Below, in pieces: positions 18,158 to 23,187 of a stretch of DNA of 23,187 nucleotides (position 1 is the first letter of the stretch; every line of letters starts with the position of its first letter). The DNA comes from Phoronis ovalis (Eukaryota > Phoronida > Phoronidae), in contig JAOXYB010079942.1 in assembly GCA_028565635.1 (NCBI GenBank), forward strand, positions 1-23,187, read 5' to 3'. The notes under the pieces were generated by a model. The model was not told the origin of the DNA, searched no databases, and saw only the letters and a list, made by a program, of their open reading frames with translations. A program made the translations under genes and the position numbers.

Positions 18158-21100
18158 CTATAATTTGTACAAGAATTTGGTATAACAATGCGGCGCTTGT
18201 AGCGTTATCAACTGAAATGTGTTATCTAATATCAGAATAAATATAACTTTAATACAATTAGTGTTGGAATTGAGTAATAGCATGATTGATCATCAGTTTT
18301 TTTAATCTAATCCATCATGAATTAATTATTGATTATTTGTGACTGCATGAGAACACCAGGGCTTGCTCACGGAGAAACACAGAGGAAGACATTGATTTAA
18401 TGTGTGAAATACTATGAACTATGGTATGAACGTCTATCCAGTATCCTGTAGTCCATAGTTCCAATTATATTTACTGGGAAAATACTTTCTTGATGACTTT
18501 TCATACTTAATGACCTCAGTCTAGGCCCAGAGTTAGAATCAATAGTTTAGATTGGGTAGATTTTTATCGAGCATGAGACAGATTCCACATGCTTCTGTAC
18601 AAAAGTGGCCATTTTAATTGTGAGCAGGGTTTTTCATCGGCCAGTTGGGGGAACTGTCTCGACAAAAGTCGAACATGGACTTAGAGATTGAACAAGCAAA
18701 TCACAAGTGATCAACATTTCAAAATGAAACAGAATAAAAATAATCTGTTAATTTAAGTCTGATGAATTCACATTCCAAATCTATTTCGACATTTATTTAT
18801 GTCAATTACTTTTATTTGATATGAATTGGGTGACACGTAATGTACATTTTTAGTGATCGCTGCTGTATTTATTTTGGCTACCAGTCATAAGCATACAGTT
18901 AAAAATCAAAATAGTTTTTAGTTCTTAAATACAGGTTGTTTTTATTACTAAAAAGTAAATGAAATGTAAATGAAGAAGTGACAGTGCTCCAAAGGTGTTT
19001 CCTTCGTGTCAACCTGTAAACTTTGAATCTATACTTACAGCACATGTTTTTGCAGGTCCCATATTTTTGAAAGTATCGATAAGAGCTGGACCATAAGTTT
19101 CCACAAAACTCTGACATTCTTGTTTCATACTATCTCCAAGGAAGTTACAGACTTTCTCGACAACTTGGGTGATCTCTTTAATCGTAGCATTGTCACCCAG
19201 TAAACTGTCCACATAATTCACAATCAATTTACAAGTATCGCATGTAGCTTCAGTAAGCTTAACTGGAACTAAAATAGGAAAACTTATGTCGCATCCAGGA
19301 ATACTACAGCGTACAGTGTGAAAAAAAAGAAATAATGTTATCGCAAAATAAGAATCTTAGCCTAACGTAGATCTCTTAATTTTTTTAAATATTCAACTAG
19401 CAGATATTCTATGAATAACAATATATCTATAATTTTAAATCAATAAGAATCATTGTTTTGAAGGATAATTTTCCTAGTTATGTCTTTTTTTATACTCATG
19501 AGAAATAGAATGCAAGTATTTGAAGGCAACATTCATTGCATGCTGCTGTGATAACCAATCACAAATGCGTACAGTTTGAAGTCCTGATGACTGAGATTCA
19601 AACATTCCGAATGTTCCGACTACATGAAAATTACTTTCATTCACAAAGGAATATTTATATTCAAAATAAACCTTTACATTAGACCTACCTATTGCAGACT
19701 GGCTGGAGGAACACAATCCCAATGATGTACAAACCATCTGAGGACTCAGTTCATTAACCAACAGTTCAACAATAGCAGGAGCGTATTGTTTGACAAAACC
19801 AACACAGTCTTTTTGAGTTGAGTTTGGAAGTAAACTGCACACTTTTTCCAGAGCAGCCTCAATCTCTTGCTGTAAATATAAAAAGGGACTGCAATGGTAC
19901 TTACTAAGAGTAAGACAAGGAGTAAGAGCTTGATGTGACAACAAAGAAAGTACTTTCTGTTGTTACTGGTACTACTAATGGCGAAACATTTAAATTGCAC
20001 CACGCATTGAAAATACCTAACTTGACAAAACCAGACTCGCAACAAAAAATAGAACACTAACCACAGTGGTATGTATATCTTGTACATCTACTGAACTTGC
20101 TATGTTACTATCAGTTGGTAGGTTACTCCAGAGCTTAGAAGCTATAACCTCTAACAGCATAGCTGTTGTTATTACGTGATAAACTTTTAAAATTAGACTT
20201 TTCTCAAATCTGAGCAGGTGTATTGAGAACTATCACTTACGAACTAGTGCTGGGGGCAAATGCTGTTGTCACCTCTCTGCTTTAAATCTTTGTTTATAGA
20301 CATAAAAAGTTACCACATAACACTTTAAAATTTCAAACTTTATAATATATTCCAGACACCACGGTCATGAAAATAGGCATGCAAGTTTAATTTCAAAAAT
20401 TTTGTACAAACCGTAGTGGCATTCTTTGCAATAATGCCATCCAGTTCTTTCATGATAAACTCGCATAAGATACACTGAACAGAAGCCTTAGCATGTACTG
20501 GCGCTTTGTGGGTTAGCTTAACAGCAGCTGGACGAATGTTGAAAGCTTTAACTGTATTCTTAAATTCTGAACAGAATCCAAAAGCTTTGCATATGGCTTC
20601 AGGATCCTGTATGCAAAGACAACAGAACTTATATTAAGCAAATGAGAAAACAATAAATTGCATTTAAATGCATAGCAAATACACAAAAATCTTTGCAACT
20701 GACTCATCATAACCTTAAAGCCAGTGTTCACCACTATAAAACAGTATAATACAGTTTTGTCTTTTTTGAATACTGTGGTCTCATTCAAACAGAGTCACTG
20801 AATAGCTCAGGTGTTAAATGTTTCAGATAGCTCACTTGTGTTATACAGTTGAATGATTTCACTCATGGATTAACCATTTACTCAAAACACAACAATAAGG
20901 AGTGTGTATTATAATAATTTTCTTAATCATTTTCAAAAATTTCAATTTGTCGGTTGTCAAAGCAAAGAAACACATTTGAAACTGAGAAAAAGTATTTATG
21001 TCTCATTATTTTGAAGTATTTACCTACGTCAACAATTGTTTCTAAAGTTGTAACATTTTTGAATTAACAATATAAGTTTAAAAGTCATACCAATTTATTA

Positions 21101-22833
21101 GCAAGGAGTTCAAAAATTTCAGGAGCATAAGTAGAGACTGCTTCTTTGCACTGTAAAGAGATAAAAAGAGAGCTAATGATGAATACAGTTACAGATACGG
21201 TACTGCCAAGAAAGGATGTACTGTGAAAAATAAATATTAAAATGTTAAAGACATAACCAATTTCACTTTTTTATGGATAAATAGCTAAGTACTGGGCTAA
21301 GTTAAATTCTATTGGTACTATGTTCGGTATCCTGATATTAAGGACACCAACTGACAATTATTTTAATAACTAAAGGGTACAGTACAATCTTTCAAACATT
21401 TGTTTCCAATATTGCAAACAATTGACTAAAAGCATTATAAAACCACTTGGTGTATGGATTTGACAAAATTAGCACAATGTAGTTACCGCATTGGCGAGTG
21501 ATCCAAGTTTGCTACACAGATTGTCTTCCAAAAACTGCTCAATTTCTTGCTGAAACGAAGAACACACATTTGTATGTAACTCTTGAAGTGATCCCGACAT
21601 GTAAAATGAAAGTAATTTCTTAACACTACAGATATATTTGCCTGTTATTTTTGAGTTTACATTACTGATTAAATTGTGAACTACATGGCAAAAACCTATA
21701 ACGTTATAAACAAATTTAACAAAATGGAATAAGAAATTGCAAAACTGCAGTAACATGCCCCATTTTTCAGTCTTTACAGTATAGAGGCAGCATTCTCCAA
21801 AATAATATTTTACACGTTGAAGGCACATGGGTATTTACCACCACAATTTACATAAAAACTTATATATAATTACTTTCCACTGTTATTATATCTAATATGT
21901 ACTGCAACACTAGTATAGTTAGGAAGTTACACCTACATTGTGCAAGAGGCACTGTTAAAGAAGAGACATGGGTTATCAATTCATGCACTGACTTATAATA
22001 TCATGTAATAAAAAGTCCAAACAAAGGAAAGGTTCATTCCATTACAAAAGATTTAAGAACACTTTGCTAGGTAATTGTAACTTTAAAAAATTACAAATGC
22101 AATACAAAAAGAAGTTACTAACTTAAAATTCTCTATTCCCATGATTAAGATAGAAAGGTAGAAACAAGCGAAGTAAAAGCGGAAATGTAATGTTACTCAT
22201 TTTAGTAGAACATTAGAACCAACAAAAGAATTTGTGTAAAGTATCTGAACAGAACTAAAAGTTAGTAAACTAAAATATGACAAAATAATGACCATGCCAG
22301 GCGAAAACACAACATAGTTAGTAGGCCCACTATGTCTACCTGAGTAATATTTTGTGTTTCTACAATTTTCAGCATGGCCAACACTTCTTGGCAAACTGTA
22401 CAAACTTCACCGTCCTTGAGTGAGCGACCTGGCAACTAGATATAGAAACGGGGAGATTAATAGCTGTCAAACCTGTTATATGGATTGGATGTAATAGGGA
22501 ATAGGAACAATAACACTGCACCAAAAATCAAATTCTGATATTTTCAATTTCAATTTTTGATGTTAAATAAAAAGTTGTGATGATCACTGCTATAACTGCA
22601 TGATAATCAGGTAGTAGTAGTAGTATGCATAATCAGACACTGATTTTTGCTGTACAGTGTTCTGGGATACTTTGCTGCTGATTTAACCTACAAAGTTCAA
22701 ATGTGATGTTAAATGCAGATTCATCAATGTTTTGTTGCGTTACCTGAGTGTTGTTGTTCTCAACAAGTTTCTGAGCTTCTGTCATAGCAAACTTACAGAT
22801 GGCACATGTTTCCTTATTGGCTACTTTACGTGG
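17414..22833 (-). CDS. PSAP: Prosaposin (PSAP) homologue, 3' part; 5' end beyond the right edge
   Basis: Prosaposin is a secretory/lysosomal precursor cut into saposins that present sphingolipids to lysosomal hydrolases (family knowledge). Supported exons, highest first: 22744-22833, 22340-22435, 21487-21549, 21091-21150, 20412-20606, 19689-19869, 19039-19268, 18002-18157, 17414-17452. They sum to 1110 nt: 369 residues plus TAG at 17414-17416. Each saposin B domain shows the six-Cys pattern (CxxC near the start, two mid-domain Cys, then P-x-x-x-C and L-G-x-C) and an N-x-T sequon in the expected glycosylation position. The protein ends in a SapA domain (CTMGPTYWC, then YC and NVWKH), as in vertebrate prosaposin. 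The first visible saposin is incomplete (see the separate entry). Signal peptide and N-terminal SapA are not in the window. The gene converges on NME5. Confidence 0.88.
17453..18001 (-). other. PSAP introns without recognised features
   Basis: This terminal intron (549 bp) and the introns 19269-19688 and 22436-22743 are AT-rich and carry no recognised exon, RNA gene or mobile element. Intron 22436-22743 has a trivial (GTA)5 run at 22611-22625. Confidence 0.55.
18143..19268 (-). other. PSAP: PSAP saposin B domain, last of the series (complete)
   Basis: Exon 19039-19268 encodes the domain without an internal intron: TCDTCKLIVNYVDSLLG, sequon NAT, VCNFLGDSMKQEC, and GPAKTCA. The sixth Cys (LGLC) is supplied by exon 18002-18157 across an intron of 881 bp (18158-19038). 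All six Cys are present at normal spacing. That intron has no other recognised feature except a 9-bp inverted repeat (GAACTATGG at 18416-18424 and its complement at 18453-18461). Confidence 0.88.
19689..20474 (-). other. PSAP: PSAP saposin B domain, third in the window (complete)
   Basis: The second part of exon 20412-20606 gives VQCILCEFIMKELDGII with sequon NAT. Exon 19689-19869 continues QEIEAALEKVCSLLPNSTQ, KDC, YAPAIVELL, PQMVC and TSLGLC. All six Cys are present, with an additional NST sequon. The intron (19870-20411) falls right after the first sequon. Its donor is ACG|GTTTGT, weaker than usual but supported by phase and by homology on both sides. Confidence 0.88.
20571..22435 (-). other. 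PSAP: PSAP saposin B domain, second in the window (complete, split over four exons)
   Basis: Exon 22340-22435 gives LPGRSLKDGEVCTVCQEVLA with sequon NIT. Exon 21487-21549 gives QEIEQFLEDNLCSKLGSLAN. Exon 21091-21150 begins CKEAVSTYAPEIFELL. The first 12 codons of 20412-20606 give DPEAICKAFGFC. All junctions are phase 0 and all six Cys are present. The introns between (20607-21090, 21151-21486, 21550-22339) show no other feature. Confidence 0.86.
22633..22743 (-). other. Open extension of the PSAP half-domain exon, possible alternative exon end
   Basis: The frame of exon 22744-22833 stays open past the CAG|GTAACG donor for 36 codons to a TGA at 22633-22635. The extension contains a second sequon (NIT) and two Cys, in ELC and IPEHC, 12 residues apart. 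That matches saposin Cys 3 to Cys 4 spacing (11 in neighbouring domains). It could therefore be a diverged second half or an alternative terminal exon. No Cys 5/6 segment follows, and no minus-strand AATAAA was seen nearby. Confidence 0.35.
22744..22833 (-). other. PSAP: PSAP half saposin domain: first-half exon without a matching second half
   Basis: This 90-bp, phase 0-0 exon encodes PRKVANKETCAICKFAMTEA then an acidic-Asn stretch with sequon NNT. It is the same unit as exon 22340-22435 (first two Cys plus glycosylation site). The next recognised exon downstream is another first-half unit, not the expected QEI...C...C...LxLC half. Either the second half was lost, lies hidden in 22436-22743, or the exon reads on past the donor (see next entry). 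Confidence 0.7.
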
Positions 22834-23187
22834 CTGTGTGAATAAATCAGACAATGCACACTAAATCATTGCTTTTGCCAGGTATGCGAAATACACCTGA
22901 CAATTATAATACAACTAACATTCCAGTTTAAACATTTACAAAATCTTACTTGTAAAACAAGTAATAAATAGTATTTGTACCTTCTTTAAGAAAATTGCAG
23001 AATCAAAATCTTTTGAAATTATAACTTTTACAGTTTCTTGCTACCAGATACAATGGATATACATTTAAAGATATTCAAAAACACTCTTTTAATACTAACA
23101 GAAGAAATTTTAACAAGACATTTGTCATGTCTAATGCCCATCCAATGTGTAGGATATTTTTTTAACATTATTGTTTTTTTACATTAG
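22834..23187 (-). other. PSAP intron running off the right edge
   Basis: Upstream of the first visible PSAP exon no saposin or signal-peptide coding sequence is recognisable up to the window end. A 60-nt open stretch flanked by AG and GT at 22981-23040 is phase-compatible but lacks Cys and has weak splice context, so it is not called as an exon. Confidence 0.5.

Noticed and set aside
19746-20087. 113-codon minus-strand frame
   Set aside because: An off-frame reading of PSAP exon 19689-19869 plus its intron; the saposin frame has the conserved Cys pattern.
22981-23040. Possible 60-nt PSAP exon (QETVKVIISKDF...)
   Set aside because: It is open, in phase and flanked by AG/GT, but lacks Cys, has no pyrimidine tract at the acceptor and a poor donor (GTACAA). 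Without transcript data I cannot support it.
1-23187. tRNA, rRNA, CRISPR, operon or phage-type features
   Set aside because: I looked for B-box-like GGTTCRA words, regular spaced repeats and compact polycistronic genes and found none; the window is ordinary intron-rich animal DNA.

Overview
This is a window of AT-rich, intron-dense animal nuclear DNA. All supported introns are GT-AG. It holds three protein-coding genes whose exons I joined by following splice sites and codon phase; every junction keeps frame except one unresolved point in the third gene. The gene set (FBF1, NME5, prosaposin) and short introns (about 0.2-1.1 kb) fit a ciliated invertebrate. A lophotrochozoan such as a mollusc is my best guess, but that is inference. 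There is no bacterial-style gene, operon, CRISPR array, rRNA or convincing tRNA.

Layout. (1) About 469-14071, minus strand: a Fas-binding factor 1 (FBF1) homologue. Twenty-four coding exons give 1324 codons; the start is inside the window and the C-terminus lies beyond the left edge. It has an acidic N-terminal half with repeated D-D-x-L motifs, one 932-bp exon carrying nine DWLG-type repeats, a Gln/Met-rich linker and a long coiled coil. (2) 14072-14575: a compact divergent promoter between FBF1 and NME5, with a CpG-rich CGCG element and a degenerate RFX X-box-like site. (3) 14576-16816, plus strand: NME5, five exons, complete, with an NDPK domain and a Dpy-30 motif. (4) 17414-22833, minus strand: the 3' part of a prosaposin (PSAP) homologue. 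It encodes part of one saposin B domain, three complete ones and the C-terminal SapA domain; its 5' end lies beyond the right edge. NME5 and PSAP are convergent and their poly(A) signals are about 30 bp apart.

How they relate. FBF1 (distal appendages / transition fibres) and NME5 (axoneme, radial-spoke region) are both ciliary genes and share one promoter region, which suggests co-regulation. Prosaposin is a lysosomal lipid-activator precursor with no obvious functional link.

I found no clearly new biological system. The points most worth checking are the DWLG array in FBF1, the complete NDPK catalytic set in this NME5, the unpaired half saposin domain in PSAP, the shared ciliary promoter, and a long foldback repeat plus a strong hairpin inside FBF1 introns.
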